Positions 1-9,172 of a stretch of 64,000 nucleotides of DNA are shown in pieces (the stretch's first letter is position 1; each line of letters opens with the position of its first letter). Origin of the DNA: Candidatus Desulfofervidaceae bacterium (GTDB lineage: Bacteria > Desulfobacterota > Desulfofervidia > Desulfofervidales > Desulfofervidaceae); contig JAMOPI010000031.1 in the NCBI GenBank assembly GCA_027064585.1, positions 1 through 64,000 on the forward strand, written 5' to 3'. A program made the position numbers and the translations under genes. Below the pieces are notes generated by a model. That model was not told where the DNA came from. It was given only the letters and a program-made list of their open reading frames with translations, and did no database searches.

Positions 1-1
1 C

Positions 2-103
2 TTCAAAAAATGGATGCGGGAGGCGGTAGGATTTTTATTTGCTCTTTTTGTCTTGATCTGGAATGAGCAATATGAAAAGCAATTGGGGCCGGTTGGAAGC
101 TAA
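2..103 (+). CDS. C-terminal end of an unidentified membrane protein (cut by window edge)
   Basis: An open frame enters from the window edge and stops at a TAA at 101-103, giving 33 residues. It contains one hydrophobic stretch (residues about 9-20, rich in F, L, A, V, I) followed by a charged tail ending GPVGS, so it looks like the last membrane helix of a larger protein. Nothing in this short piece identifies the family, and the frame could be chance. Confidence 0.3.
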   Translation, partial: FKKWMREAVGFLFALFVLIWNEQYEKQLGPVGS

Positions 104-120
104 AACAGAGTTTTTCAGGG

Positions 121-470
121 ACGACTATTTAAAATGTTATCAAGTCGTTTACCCTGATGATAATAAAAACTTCCATATCTATAAATATAATCATTCACAA
201 AATCTACTTTCAATTTTTCCCTATCTGGGAAAAAATTAGACGCACGAAGTCTCTAGAATTTACTTCTTTTACAAAAGGCAAATTGGCCTCCTGAAATGTC
301 TGCATTATTAAACGAAGGTCTTTTCTAAATTAGTAAAGAAATCCAAGTTCTCGCTGTAACGCACAGGATAGTAAAAACGATTTAAAGCAGTCCCACCAGT
401 AAGATAAAAGTTATGGCGTGAGACCTTGTCAAAGACAACCTCCAGAACAATATCTTGGAGCTTGTAAAGC
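121..470 (-). pseudogene. Relic of an AbiEii-family nucleotidyltransferase toxin
   Basis: Reverse-strand translation around 313-468 gives the hallmark of AbiEii/DUF1814 proteins: an FYLTGGTALNRFYY block followed by RYSENLDFFT. This is the nucleotidyltransferase G-G-T-x-L ... D-x-D region with the usual D-L-D reduced to N-L-D. Further downstream, about 121-210, a second piece reads VDFVNDYIYRYGS then RLDNILN, the expected core that follows in this family. The pieces lie in different frames and are separated by stops, so the gene is dead. AbiEii proteins are the toxins of type IV abortive-infection systems, normally paired with an AbiEi regulator; no intact partner is visible. I am confident of the family, not of the exact ends. 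Confidence 0.7.
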
Positions 471-529
471 CTTTGTAATAATTATGTAAATCGCCACTTC
501 GCCCGTGGGATTTCATTTTGTTCTCTCAA

Positions 530-760
530 AATACATTACGCCAAATTTTAACGCGTTCAGAAAGATGAGAAAACTTCTGCTCAGGACAAATTTTAGAAAA
601 ATAGCTCTTAATTTCTTTTTTCTGAAAAGACTTTTATAAAACAGCAGGATTATTAAGATTAAAAAAGGCCTTCCGAAACACGAAAAAACACTTTTCCTCT
701 TTTGAAGAATCAGATAAAATTTGAGCTATCTTTTCTTTCGTATAGGAATAATCTCCCCCA
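530..760 (-). pseudogene. Decayed coding sequence upstream of the AbiEii relic
   Basis: Two overlapping reverse-strand pieces look coding: one with DYSYTKEKIAQIL ... VFRKAFFNLNNPAVL (about 643-760) and one with KEIKSYFSKICPEQKF ... RVKIWRNVF (about 533-640). They join through a frameshift and stop near 640. Their position just upstream of the AbiEii relic suggests a partner gene of the same module, but I do not recognise the family. Confidence 0.35.
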
Positions 761-850
761 AAAAGCCCCTTCCCAGATAATCTCAGCTATTTTTTATTAG
801 ATTTTTGTCTTCTAACTTTTTATTCATTTCTAAGCAGTGTAAATAAAATT

Positions 851-1240
851 TTACACTCTCTCTTCAAGCATTTTTAAAGCTTTTTCTAAACTGGGAGTGT
901 AGATCTTCTTGATTCGCTCAAAAACTTCTTCGGCCGTGGCTTCGTCGTAAATGTGGGAAGTTAAGTTTCTGTCTTCAAGCATGTCAAGAAATATTTCGTC
1001 ATCATCTATCAACCCAACTTTAAAAGCTTCTTTTATTGCCGTCCTGGGTGCTCTCACTTCAATCCCCTTATACTGAAGAATGATTTTTAAGGTCTTCCAG
1101 AAAAGTTCAAAAGTAAATTCAAATCTTTGAATGGCTCCATCCTTTTCTATATCAGTTTTGGCAATTTTTACCCCTTCTTTTAACTTTCCCAGGGCCCTTT
1201 CTAACCTTTCAATTGCTAGAAGAACCTCTACCTTTTTCAT
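851..1240 (-). CDS. hepT: HepT-like HEPN toxin (nucleotidyltransferase substrate-binding family)
   Basis: This protein of about 129 residues belongs to the HI0074/HEPN family that pairs with minimal nucleotidyltransferases. The key sequence is RNLTSHIY near residue 93, which fits the RX4HXY motif of HepT toxins: the Arg and His form the RNase site and the Tyr is the residue that the MntA partner AMPylates in characterised systems. The rest is all-helical. I place the start at the ATG at 1240, preceded by GGGAGAG six bases upstream; the TTG two codons earlier touches the ribosome site. It overlaps the 3' end of mntA by about 30 bases, so the two are translationally coupled. HepT cleaves RNA and stops growth when not neutralised; that role here is inferred from the motif and pairing. 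Confidence 0.85.
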   Translation of the reverse strand: MKKVEVLLAIERLERALGKLKEGVKIAKTDIEKDGAIQRFEFTFELFWKTLKIILQYKGIEVRAPRTAIKEAFKVGLIDDDEIFLDMLEDRNLTSHIYDEATAEEVFERIKKIYTPSLEKALKMLEERV

Positions 1241-1523
1241 AAACAACTCTCCCTGTTTGGAAAATTATTTTTTGAAAACGAGGATCAATCCTTTTTAAAA
1301 ATACTATATCCACGCTGTAAATTCCAGAAATTTCTTCCAACTTTTCTTTAACTTTTCTAAATTCTCTAAAACTTAGTTCTTTCCCTCCCTCTATAGCCAG
1401 ATCTATATCTGAAAAAGGTTTTTCTAAATTTCGTGCCCTTGAGCCAAAAAGAATGATTCTTTCAGGCTCAAAAGTCTTTACAAGAAAGTATACGATTGCT
1501 TCAACCCGGTTTTTAACCTTCAT
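1209..1523 (-). CDS. mntA: MntA-like minimal nucleotidyltransferase antitoxin
   Basis: A 104-residue single-domain nucleotidyltransferase. The GSRARN motif (about residue 27) and the SDIDLA motif thirteen residues later form the MNT active site, with two Asp metal ligands. In characterised MntA-HepT type VII toxin-antitoxin pairs this enzyme transfers AMP to the HepT tyrosine and so silences it. The downstream hepT keeps the modifiable tyrosine, so the pair looks functional. No good ribosome site precedes the ATG at 1523. Both genes stand between dead defence genes, suggesting they have been kept while their neighbours decayed. Confidence 0.85.
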   Translation of the reverse strand: MKVKNRVEAIVYFLVKTFEPERIILFGSRARNLEKPFSDIDLAIEGGKELSFREFRKVKEKLEEISGIYSVDIVFLKRIDPRFQKIIFQTGRVVYEKGRGSSSN

Positions 1524-1776
1524 TGAAGATATAATAACACACTTTTGAAATTAACCAAAGTTTGAAAAGCAAAGCTCTTTTAATAGAATAAAAAGCCTTA
1601 CTTGAACAACTTACAAAGGTTGTAGAAAGTTAAGAAGTTTTTGGGGAGTATTGAAAATTTTTTCCAACTTTTAAATTCATAGGTTATAAATATACCGAAG
1701 GGAAAAACCAAAATTTCTTCTCAAAATGGTGGGTAAAAGATAAAATTAAAATGAAAGCATAATCCGAGGTCAAAAA

Positions 1777-2177
1777 GTGCTAAAAAAGCTTCCACTTGAT
1801 ACGAGTTCATTTAAGAGAATAATAGAAAAAGGTCTGGTTTTTGTGGATAAAACCTTCTGGCTATAGAAGCTTCTGGAAATTAGGACATGTTTTTTTCTTT
1901 CTCGTCCAAGAAGATTTGGAAAATTCTTAACAATTAGCACCCTCGCAGAGTTTTTTAGAGGAAATAAAAACCTTTTTGAGGGATTATTCATTTACGATAA
2001 GTGGAATATGATGTTGAGGTAAAACTTAGCAAGTCTCCCGCCAAGCTTCTGGAAAGACTTGTAAATACTTTATACCGAAAGTTTAAAATGCCGGTGGTTG
2101 TGTTAATTTATGAATACAGCAAGCCTATCCTTGATCATATTGGAGAGGGGGCGTGTCCTGCCCAGACAACTGCTTGA
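1777..2177 (+). pseudogene. Relic of an AAA-ATPase-like / DUF1703 protein
   Basis: The frame starting at a GTG (1777) reads LPLDTSSF, then FVDKT, a TAG stop, then FFLSRPRRFGK, FFRGN and FEGLFIYDKW. This is the N-terminal order of the large AAA-ATPase-like family (Pfam AAA-ATPase_like, usually fused to a PD-(D/E)XK nuclease). After a frameshift near 2010 it continues with MPVVVLIYEYSKPILDHIG, matching the Walker B region with Asp replaced by Tyr and Ser. The C-terminal half is missing. Intact members exceed 500 residues, so this is clearly dead. GAGGT at 1766-1770 is the old ribosome site. Confidence 0.8.
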
Positions 2178-2202
2178 CAAATGATTTCAAAATTTCTAAT
2201 AA
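2174..2202 (+). promoter_or_regulatory. Sigma-70 promoter for the 2256 gene and uvrC
   Basis: TTGACA at 2174-2179 and TAATAA at 2197-2202 are 17 bases apart. Start of transcription would be near 2209, leaving a short leader with GGAAGG before the ATG at 2256. Confidence 0.7.
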
Positions 2203-2255
2203 GAAGTTACTGTTCTTTTTGTTTGAGAGTTTTTTAAGGCAGAAAGGAAGGGAAA

Positions 2256-2585
2256 ATGTCCGATTTAGACTTTAATGACGCATATATCTTTGTAGACGAA
2301 AAGCGCAACCTTCTGGTTATGCGGAAGTTGGGACCTTTACCGGCCGAAATCAATCCTGAAGATCTATCTTTTATCCAAAGACAAGAGATGCGGCCGGTGG
2401 AAAAGGTCATAACCGAAGAGCAATTAGCTTTAACGCAAGAAGGTAAGAAACAGTTAGTAGAGCTAAAAAAGGTAGTTATCACCAAGGACGCCCAAAGTTC
2501 TATGGATATGCCTGGGCGATATTATCTGCATCCTGCCCGTATAGAGATCCTAAAGAAAATCATCAAGCAGTATAGTCAAGAATAG
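2256..2585 (+). CDS. Conserved hypothetical protein, 109 aa, upstream of uvrC
   Basis: I do not recognise this small soluble protein. It has no signal peptide or membrane helix, is rich in charged residues and contains one central acidic-basic helix (about 55-72). GGAAGG lies seven bases before the ATG. It ends ten bases before uvrC and shares its promoter, so the two are co-transcribed; a role linked to repair cannot be deduced from that alone. Confidence 0.7.
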   Translation: MSDLDFNDAYIFVDEKRNLLVMRKLGPLPAEINPEDLSFIQRQEMRPVEKVITEEQLALTQEGKKQLVELKKVVITKDAQSSMDMPGRYYLHPARIEILKKIIKQYSQE

Positions 2586-2595
2586 CCCTTCTTTT

Positions 2596-4377
2596 ATGAA
2601 AAACCAAAGAGAAAAATTGCTAGCAGAAATTAAAACTTTTCCTCATAAACCTGGTGTCTATTTAATGAAAGATGCCAAGGGGCGTATTTTATATGTAGGC
2701 AAGGCAAGGAACTTACAAAAGCGAGTAAAGAGCTATTTTTCCCGCCAGGTCTCAGCTAAAATAGCAGCCATGCTCAGCCATGTTACCCAGATTGATTATA
2801 TCATTACTCCATCTGAAAAAGAGGCTCTAATCCTAGAGTGCAACCTCATTAAGACGCATCGTCCGCGCTATAATGTGGTTTTAAGGGATGATAAAAACTA
2901 TCCCTATTTACGCATAGACCTAAATGAGAAATGGCCTCGTTTTACCATTGTACGGCGGATGCAAAAGGACGGGGCCCGTTATTTTGGTCCCTTTGCCTCG
3001 GCCAAGGCCGTGCGGGAAACGCTTAAATCCATGGGACAACTTTTTCCCCTACGCAAGTGTGGCGACTTTGTGCTCAAACATCGCACACGGCCTTGTTTAA
3101 ATTACCAGATCAAACGCTGCGTTGCTCCGTGTGTAGGGTATATCTCACCAGAGGAATATAAAAAAATTGCCGAGCAAGCATGCCAATTTTTAGAAGGTAA
3201 AGCCGAAGGGCTTTTAGCCGAGCTTGAAAGGCAGATGAAGCAAGCAGCTGCCAGGCTTGAGTTTGAACGGGCGGCTTTTTATCGTGACCGGATTTTTGCC
3301 ATCAAGCGCACCCTCGAAAGACAGGCTATGGTATCTGCTGATTTTGCTAACCGGGATGTAGTAGCCTATCTAAAGTGGCCTGAAGAGGAACGAATAGAAA
3401 TCCTGGTGCTGCAGATCCGCAATGGTTACCTTTTGGCCGAACGCCGTTATTCTTTAAAACTGGCCATGGCCACGCCTGAAGAGGCCTTTTGTGATTTTTT
3501 GGCCCAATATTACTATCGCCAGGATATCGTGCCAGCAGAAATCATCCTGCCCTTTTTACCTGAAGAAAAGGAAATCTTAGAAGAATGGCTTTCAGAAAAG
3601 GCTGGCGAAAAGGTAGTCATTAAAGCAGCTTCTTCTGAAACCGAGAAACGGCTCTTACACATGGCCAATGAAAACCTAAAACACTATCTGCAAAATCAGG
3701 GGCTTGAGGCGTTGAAGGAATTAAAAGAAAGGCTGCACCTCCCTACCCTACCCCAACGGATTGAATGCTTTGATATTTCAAATATCCAGGGGCAATACAC
3801 AGTTGCTTCCATGGTAGTGTTTGAAAATGGTAAGCCAGCTAAAAAAGAATACCGCCGCTACAAGCTCTCTTTAGAAGGCCAACCTAATGATTATGCCATG
3901 ATGGAAGAGGTCTTAAGACGCAGGTATCAGAAACAGGAAAAGCTGCCTGATTTGCTCCTTATAGACGGTGGAAAAGGGCAGTTACAGATTGCCGTCAAGA
4001 TTCTCCAGGCAGAAGGGTTAAATATACCTGTAGTTTCTATTGCTAAAGGGAAAAATGAAGAAGATAAACTTTATCTGCCTGAACGTAAAAATCCTCTCTG
4101 TTTACTCAGCCATTCTTTGGCCCTGAGGCTTTTAAAGCAAATTAGAGATGAGGCCCACCGTTTTGCCATCACCTATTATCAAAAACTCCACCGTCAGGCA
4201 TTGTTAGATTCTGCCTTGGATAAGGTGCCAGGCATTGGACCTAAACGCAAGGCCATTCTCTGGAAACATTTTCATTCTCTAGAGGAAATTAAACAGGCAG
4301 ATATTGCTACCCTTTGTCGTATCGGTCTGCCGCTTTCGGTAGCTGAAGCCTTAAAAAGGGAACTTGAAGCCACTTAA
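2596..4377 (+). CDS. uvrC: UvrC, excinuclease ABC subunit C
   Basis: This 593-residue protein makes the two incisions that flank a lesion in nucleotide excision repair, acting after UvrA and UvrB. The GIY-YIG nuclease domain (3' incision) opens with PGVYLMK and ILYVGKA at residues 19-38. A UVR segment that binds UvrB sits near 200-235 (LEFERAAFYRDRI). The RNase H-like domain for the 5' incision starts at IECFDISN (about 393). Helix-hairpin-helix motifs close the protein (KVPGIGPKRKAIL). The length is normal for the family. Its last four bases overlap the end of the convergent GH57 gene. Confidence 0.97.
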   Translation: MKNQREKLLAEIKTFPHKPGVYLMKDAKGRILYVGKARNLQKRVKSYFSRQVSAKIAAMLSHVTQIDYIITPSEKEALILECNLIKTHRPRYNVVLRDDKNYPYLRIDLNEKWPRFTIVRRMQKDGARYFGPFASAKAVRETLKSMGQLFPLRKCGDFVLKHRTRPCLNYQIKRCVAPCVGYISPEEYKKIAEQACQFLEGKAEGLLAELERQMKQAAARLEFERAAFYRDRIFAIKRTLERQAMVSADFANRDVVAYLKWPEEERIEILVLQIRNGYLLAERRYSLKLAMATPEEAFCDFLAQYYYRQDIVPAEIILPFLPEEKEILEEWLSEKAGEKVVIKAASSETEKRLLHMANENLKHYLQNQGLEALKELKERLHLPTLPQRIECFDISNIQGQYTVASMVVFENGKPAKKEYRRYKLSLEGQPNDYAMMEEVLRRRYQKQEKLPDLLLIDGGKGQLQIAVKILQAEGLNIPVVSIAKGKNEEDKLYLPERKNPLCLLSHSLALRLLKQIRDEAHRFAITYYQKLHRQALLDSALDKVPGIGPKRKAILWKHFHSLEEIKQADIATLCRIGLPLSVAEALKRELEAT

Positions 4378-6455
4378 CAGATTAATTCTATCTTCCACTC
4401 AAGGCAAATAGGCCTATGCGGAGAAAAGGTAATCCTTTTTACGAAGGCAAAACAGGTACCCTGATAGGTTCTTTCGGCCCCAGCCTCAGAAAAGTTGACT
4501 GTTTCTAAGGGAAAATACCAGAGGGTAAAGGTGTCTGAAGAAGAGATTTTTATCTCTGTCCCTGTGTCTTTTTGGACAAGTCTAAATTTCTTAATATCTT
4601 CTATCGCCCTTTTTCTGCGCACCGAAGAGACCTTTGCTCCTAGTTTTAATTCCCAATCAGGTAAAAATAGATTAATTTCTGTGGCAAAAGAAAGTGTGCA
4701 GGAGATAGATGAAAGCAAGGTGTATTTTACATACATGCAGACATTTTCGGCATCTAAAGAAAATTCTTTTTTGATCGTAAAAGGCTCTTTTTCAAAAATC
4801 AGCCCCTCTCTTTCTAATAACAACTCGACACCGTTTGTAGTTTTAAGAAATTTCAAAATTTTATAAGGTTCTAAAGTAAAGTTACCCAGATCATAATAGG
4901 CCGCCCTATAAAATCGCTCCAAATTCACATCTTCTCCTAACAAGTGATCCAAAAAGCTGTAACGCCGGTGCCAATCATAGATAAGGTATTTATCTAAATG
5001 GGGCTCTTTTAGCTTAAATTGTTCATGAATAGTCTTTACTCCCTCTTCCTCTTTTGTCTCCTGCTGCACAAGCTTTTTTATCTTTTCATGATAGGCTTCC
5101 TTGCGCCGGGTAAGGACATTGGTCAAATTTATTTCCCGTTCTACCCAATCAAGCTCTATTAGACTCCCGCCGTAGCTAGGTTTAAAATAGGCATTCAGCT
5201 TGGGGCTGTGAAAGAGATATTCGGAATGGCCATCGCAGTCATAGTCTATTGTTTCTATTTCCATGGTTTGAGGCAGGTGTTTTTGCGCAGCCAAGAGGTG
5301 TTGATAAATGACCTGCCTTAAGTGTCCCAAATATAATCCACCAAAGACACCGTGCCAATAACCACAATTGCACTGGGCCTGCCAGAGATGCCTTCGGGCC
5401 AGGGAAGGACTTTTAGGATCAGATTGAGGATAATGTCTAGCCACCTTTTTGCTCATCAAGATCATCTTTTTGTGCATCCGATTGCTTTCTTCATACTTAC
5501 GTAAAAAGTTGTCCCAGGTGCCCCCCCGTACAAAGGGACGCAACTCTTCCCAATCCGGCCTTTGCTTAAGCTCCTGCACAAATTGCTCATAACGTAGGGC
5601 CATCTCCGGTAAAAGTGTCCATTCCATCATCTCTTCATAGGCTGCCGGAGGCAAATAGATGCGATCCCTTGGTGGAAATGTCTGGATATATTCGCCTAAG
5701 GGCATTACCTTAATCTTGTCCTGATTTTCTTCCAAAAATTCAAGAAACTTTACTAGCCAGCCCTTTTTATACACCCACTCTTTGGTGTTGGGCCAAAGGC
5801 CAAATTTTTCCCCATCGTCACCATAGGTAAGGGTATGGCCAGAAGTATGCCTAAAAAACTCTTCAAAATAGGTCAGGACATCTGCAGGTGGATGAAAGGG
5901 AATGAGATACCGTAATTGCTGACTAATAGGAAAGACATAAATGTGATAACCATCCTTTTCAGTAATGAAGTAACCATGAATTTCCTGGGCCTTAAGACCG
6001 GCATTAAAAAAGTGGGCGTCATCTAAAAGGGTATACTCTATCCCCAAGGAGGCAAGAAGCTTTGGTAAGTCTTGCGTCCAGACCCTTTCGGTTAGCCACA
6101 AGCCTTTGGGTTTTATACCAAAGCGTTTGTTTAAGTAATGAAACATATAGATAAGCTGCCCTTTGGCATCTTCTTCAGGCACAAAAGGCAAAAGGGGCTC
6201 ATAAAATCCGCCTACCATCAATTCTATTTGACCACGAGTTACCATCTCGCCAATAATGTCTATTAAATCTGACGCATTTTCTTCAAACCATTCCCAGAGG
6301 GGGCCAGAAATATGTAAGCTAAACCGGAAAAAGGGATAGTCTTTAACGATACGTAAAAAAGGTGCGTAGCACTCCTGGGTGGCCTTTTTAAACACCTTGG
6401 CAAAATTGCCTACAGGTTGGTGGTTGTGCACGGCAAAAGGTAGGTAAAATGGCAT
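4374..6455 (-). CDS. GH57 glycoside hydrolase, 4-alpha-glucanotransferase type
   Basis: A 693-residue cytoplasmic GH57 enzyme with the layout of Thermococcus litoralis 4-alpha-glucanotransferase: catalytic barrel, then DUF1925 and a beta-rich DUF1926 domain. The HNHQP motif is at residues 10-14. The nucleophile Glu123 lies in GLWLTERVW and the acid Asp214 in YGDDGEKFG; both numbers equal those reported for the archaeal enzyme. It would rearrange alpha-1,4-glucan chains during glycogen or maltodextrin turnover. It sits three bases downstream of a second GH57 gene and is transcribed with it. Alpha-amylase activity is the main alternative. Confidence 0.9.
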   Translation of the reverse strand: MPFYLPFAVHNHQPVGNFAKVFKKATQECYAPFLRIVKDYPFFRFSLHISGPLWEWFEENASDLIDIIGEMVTRGQIELMVGGFYEPLLPFVPEEDAKGQLIYMFHYLNKRFGIKPKGLWLTERVWTQDLPKLLASLGIEYTLLDDAHFFNAGLKAQEIHGYFITEKDGYHIYVFPISQQLRYLIPFHPPADVLTYFEEFFRHTSGHTLTYGDDGEKFGLWPNTKEWVYKKGWLVKFLEFLEENQDKIKVMPLGEYIQTFPPRDRIYLPPAAYEEMMEWTLLPEMALRYEQFVQELKQRPDWEELRPFVRGGTWDNFLRKYEESNRMHKKMILMSKKVARHYPQSDPKSPSLARRHLWQAQCNCGYWHGVFGGLYLGHLRQVIYQHLLAAQKHLPQTMEIETIDYDCDGHSEYLFHSPKLNAYFKPSYGGSLIELDWVEREINLTNVLTRRKEAYHEKIKKLVQQETKEEEGVKTIHEQFKLKEPHLDKYLIYDWHRRYSFLDHLLGEDVNLERFYRAAYYDLGNFTLEPYKILKFLKTTNGVELLLEREGLIFEKEPFTIKKEFSLDAENVCMYVKYTLLSSISCTLSFATEINLFLPDWELKLGAKVSSVRRKRAIEDIKKFRLVQKDTGTEIKISSSDTFTLWYFPLETVNFSEAGAERTYQGTCFAFVKRITFSPHRPICLEWKIELIC

Positions 6456-6458
6456 ATA

Positions 6459-8828
6459 TTAACCCTCCAAACAAAAGTTTAACTCCCTAGCTAAGGAGAG
6501 GATTTCTGGTGGCAAAGACGCATAATGTCTTTTTATAATGGGTAATATGTCCCAAAAGAGATTCTGAATAGGCCAGAGGTTAAGGTTGACACAGAGAGCC
6601 TTACATATATGCAGGGCTTGGCTCAGTTTTTGGATGTGGTCTATATCCCATGATTTGAGAAACTGGGTAAGTTCATTTTGTGCAAACTGGCTTAAGAGCT
6701 GAGTAAAGGGTTTTGTATCTATTTCTATACTTAAGGTACTTGCCTCGTTTATAAGTTCTTTAAGCTGATTAGGCTGACCTTCTAGGTCTTTTTTAAGTTC
6801 TTTTAAGATGGATTTTTCTAACACCGTCCGGGCAATAACGACAAAGACTTCAGGTAAGGGAATATGGAGTTCCTTTAAGGCAAACATTAAAGGCTTGTTT
6901 TCTTGATAGAATTCCAAGTAGGCATTCTGAAATATCTTAAGTTTGTCTTCTACAAGAGAGATGGCCAATTGACGGCGGTTATCAAAAAAGACATCATTGA
7001 TGCTAAAATACCAAGGCATTTCCTTTAATTTGTCTTTAAGTTCATAGAAAGAGAGACCTTTAAATAGTGTCTTTATTTCTTCAACTATTTGCGATGCATG
7101 CGGAGAAAAAACAGCCCCGGTCAGATCAAGACCACCGAGATAAAGCACCGCAGCTACTAGTTCCCTTTCCTCTTCTGTGCGCAGGTGGGTAATATAAAGA
7201 TGATCTAAGTGCAAGTGGCTTCCTCCTGCCTCCTCGGTCTCTCGGTTTTTTACCTTTACTTTAGTGGTGTAAAATCTAGTTTGGGGTGGTGGTTCATCAA
7301 AGAGATGACTAAAGCTAAAATGAACGGCTAGGCGTTCTAGGGAATAAAGAGTAGGCCGGATATGTTCTTTATAAATCCTAGCTCCATCCCCATATTCAGG
7401 CAGGTTACTTTTGGCTTCTTTTAATCGTAAAATGAATTCTTCTTCCAAATTTAGACCAAAGGCTTGCGCTAGCTGAATAGCCCGACTAGCGTAACGAAGG
7501 TTCTGTTGCGGTTCAAGGCCAGAGATATCGTCAAAAAACCAACCGCAACTGGTAAACATAAGTTGACCGTAATACTGCATCTCAAGAAGCTGTAAGGCTT
7601 CAACCCTCTTCTTCTTATCCAAACTACAGCAAGCATGTTTTTGAAAAAACCGTTCTTTTACCTCTGGACTTGGATCAAGGATAATCTCTATGTAATCGTT
7701 TCTCGCTGTCCAGGGATCATAAAAATAGGATCGTCCTTTACTTTCAAAAAGTCTAGCCATTTCATCCCTTAACCAATTTAAGGCCTCCCTCAGAGGCTTA
7801 CGCCACTTTTGGTGCCAGTCTGGATGAGCACCGGTAGAACAACCACAGTCTTCTTTCCACCGGCCAATACCGTGAATACAGCTCCAAGAGGTGTTCTCCC
7901 TAATCTTTACTTCATCAGTAGGAGGGAATTGGCTCAAAAAGGTAGAAAAATTAGTTATTCCTACATGGGAGTGATGCATAAAATAGTAGATCACATAGGC
8001 CAAGGCCATTTCTGCAAACTTCCAGTGATGACCAAAGGTTTCCCCATCCGTAGCCACTGAGACAATCTGGGGCTGGTCACCATAGAGACATTGTTCCAAT
8101 TGGTGGGCCAGCCGTTCTCCGTTTTGCACTAAACCACCAAAGGCAATGCCTTGAGAAAGCCCACCGTGATAAAAGAGAATATCAATGGAGTGCTTGCCGT
8201 CTGGATAGCAACGATAAGGCCTGGTAACATCCAAAGTAAATTCATTCACTGGCTGCCATTTTTCCTGGGATAAAGGTCTAACACTTTCGGCTTGACGGGG
8301 GGCAAGGATGGTAAATTTAATTCCATTTTGAGCCAGAATAGCCAAGGTTTCATTATCTACCGCCGTTTCGGCCAGCCACATTCCTTCTGGAAGACGGCCA
8401 AAGAAGTGTTTGAAGACAGTAATGCCCCATTTTACCTGGGTAACTTTATCCCTTGTGTTAGCTAAAGGCATGATGACATGATTAAACACCTGGGCGATGG
8501 CGTTGCCGTGGCCTTGCAACTCACAACTTTCTCTATCGGCCTCTACAATTTTATTTAAGAGCGCAGGTTTATGCTTTCTGAGCCACAAAAGCAGGGTAGG
8601 CCCAAAATTAAAACTAATGCCCTTGTAATTGTTAACAATCTCTATGACTTTTCCCTTACCGTCTACCCGCCGGGCATAGGCATTGGGAAGATAGCACTCG
8701 GCCGTAATGCGTTCGTTCCAGTCGTGATAGGGCCACGCTGTCCTTTGAAAGGCAATTTCCTCTAGCCATGGATCCTCCCGTGGAGGTTGGTAAAAGTGGC
8801 AGTGAATACAGACAAATTTTCTTTTCAT
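6459..8828 (-). CDS. GH57 family protein with DUF3536
   Basis: A 789-residue protein whose first 300 residues form a GH57 barrel: CIHCHFYQPP near the start (motif 1), GMWLAETAVD (expected nucleophile Glu) and VATDGETFGHH (expected acid Asp). The remaining 450 residues are mainly helical and correspond to DUF3536. Members are widespread in Desulfobacterota and cyanobacteria, commonly near glycogen genes, and their exact reaction is unsettled. The pairing with a second GH57 enzyme suggests a joint job on storage glucan. The ATG at 8828 lies directly after the stop of the small membrane-protein gene. Confidence 0.88.
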   Translation of the reverse strand: MKRKFVCIHCHFYQPPREDPWLEEIAFQRTAWPYHDWNERITAECYLPNAYARRVDGKGKVIEIVNNYKGISFNFGPTLLLWLRKHKPALLNKIVEADRESCELQGHGNAIAQVFNHVIMPLANTRDKVTQVKWGITVFKHFFGRLPEGMWLAETAVDNETLAILAQNGIKFTILAPRQAESVRPLSQEKWQPVNEFTLDVTRPYRCYPDGKHSIDILFYHGGLSQGIAFGGLVQNGERLAHQLEQCLYGDQPQIVSVATDGETFGHHWKFAEMALAYVIYYFMHHSHVGITNFSTFLSQFPPTDEVKIRENTSWSCIHGIGRWKEDCGCSTGAHPDWHQKWRKPLREALNWLRDEMARLFESKGRSYFYDPWTARNDYIEIILDPSPEVKERFFQKHACCSLDKKKRVEALQLLEMQYYGQLMFTSCGWFFDDISGLEPQQNLRYASRAIQLAQAFGLNLEEEFILRLKEAKSNLPEYGDGARIYKEHIRPTLYSLERLAVHFSFSHLFDEPPPQTRFYTTKVKVKNRETEEAGGSHLHLDHLYITHLRTEEERELVAAVLYLGGLDLTGAVFSPHASQIVEEIKTLFKGLSFYELKDKLKEMPWYFSINDVFFDNRRQLAISLVEDKLKIFQNAYLEFYQENKPLMFALKELHIPLPEVFVVIARTVLEKSILKELKKDLEGQPNQLKELINEASTLSIEIDTKPFTQLLSQFAQNELTQFLKSWDIDHIQKLSQALHICKALCVNLNLWPIQNLFWDILPIIKRHYASLPPEILSLARELNFCLEG

Positions 8829-9164
8829 CTAATCACCTAACACTACTAACCAAAAATAGAATAAGCCGGCAACAAGAAATATACTGATGCTTATGAAGAT
8901 CCACCAATTGCCAAAAGGCACGGCCCCTGGATGTCCATAAATACCGATAAAATAAGACCAGCTAACAGCAAAGATAACACCGGCAATGACCAAGCTTAAG
9001 ATACGATACAAACGCACACAAAACAAAAATAAAATTGTCAGACCCAAACTAGCAACAAAAAGGGGATTTTTAAACAGGGGCAATATATTAAAGTCAAACC
9101 TGCCTGCCTTTTGCATAACAGCCCTTATATCCTGCCAATGTTGTTGCAACCATACCCGCCACAT
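8829..9164 (-). CDS. Small membrane protein, 111 aa, unknown
   Basis: Three hydrophobic segments (about residues 35-50, 55-75 and 88-108) predict a three-helix inner-membrane protein with a short amphipathic N-terminus. No family is recognised. It starts eight bases after the AsmA-like gene and its stop abuts the GH57-DUF3536 start, so it is part of the same minus-strand unit. Confidence 0.7.
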   Translation of the reverse strand: MWRVWLQQHWQDIRAVMQKAGRFDFNILPLFKNPLFVASLGLTILFLFCVRLYRILSLVIAGVIFAVSWSYFIGIYGHPGAVPFGNWWIFISISIFLVAGLFYFWLVVLGD

Positions 9165-9172
9165 AAAATCTC

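Noticed and set aside
1770-1991. Minus-strand 73-codon frame
   Set aside because: It is antisense to the AAA-ATPase/DUF1703 relic, whose plus-strand reading gives clear family motifs.
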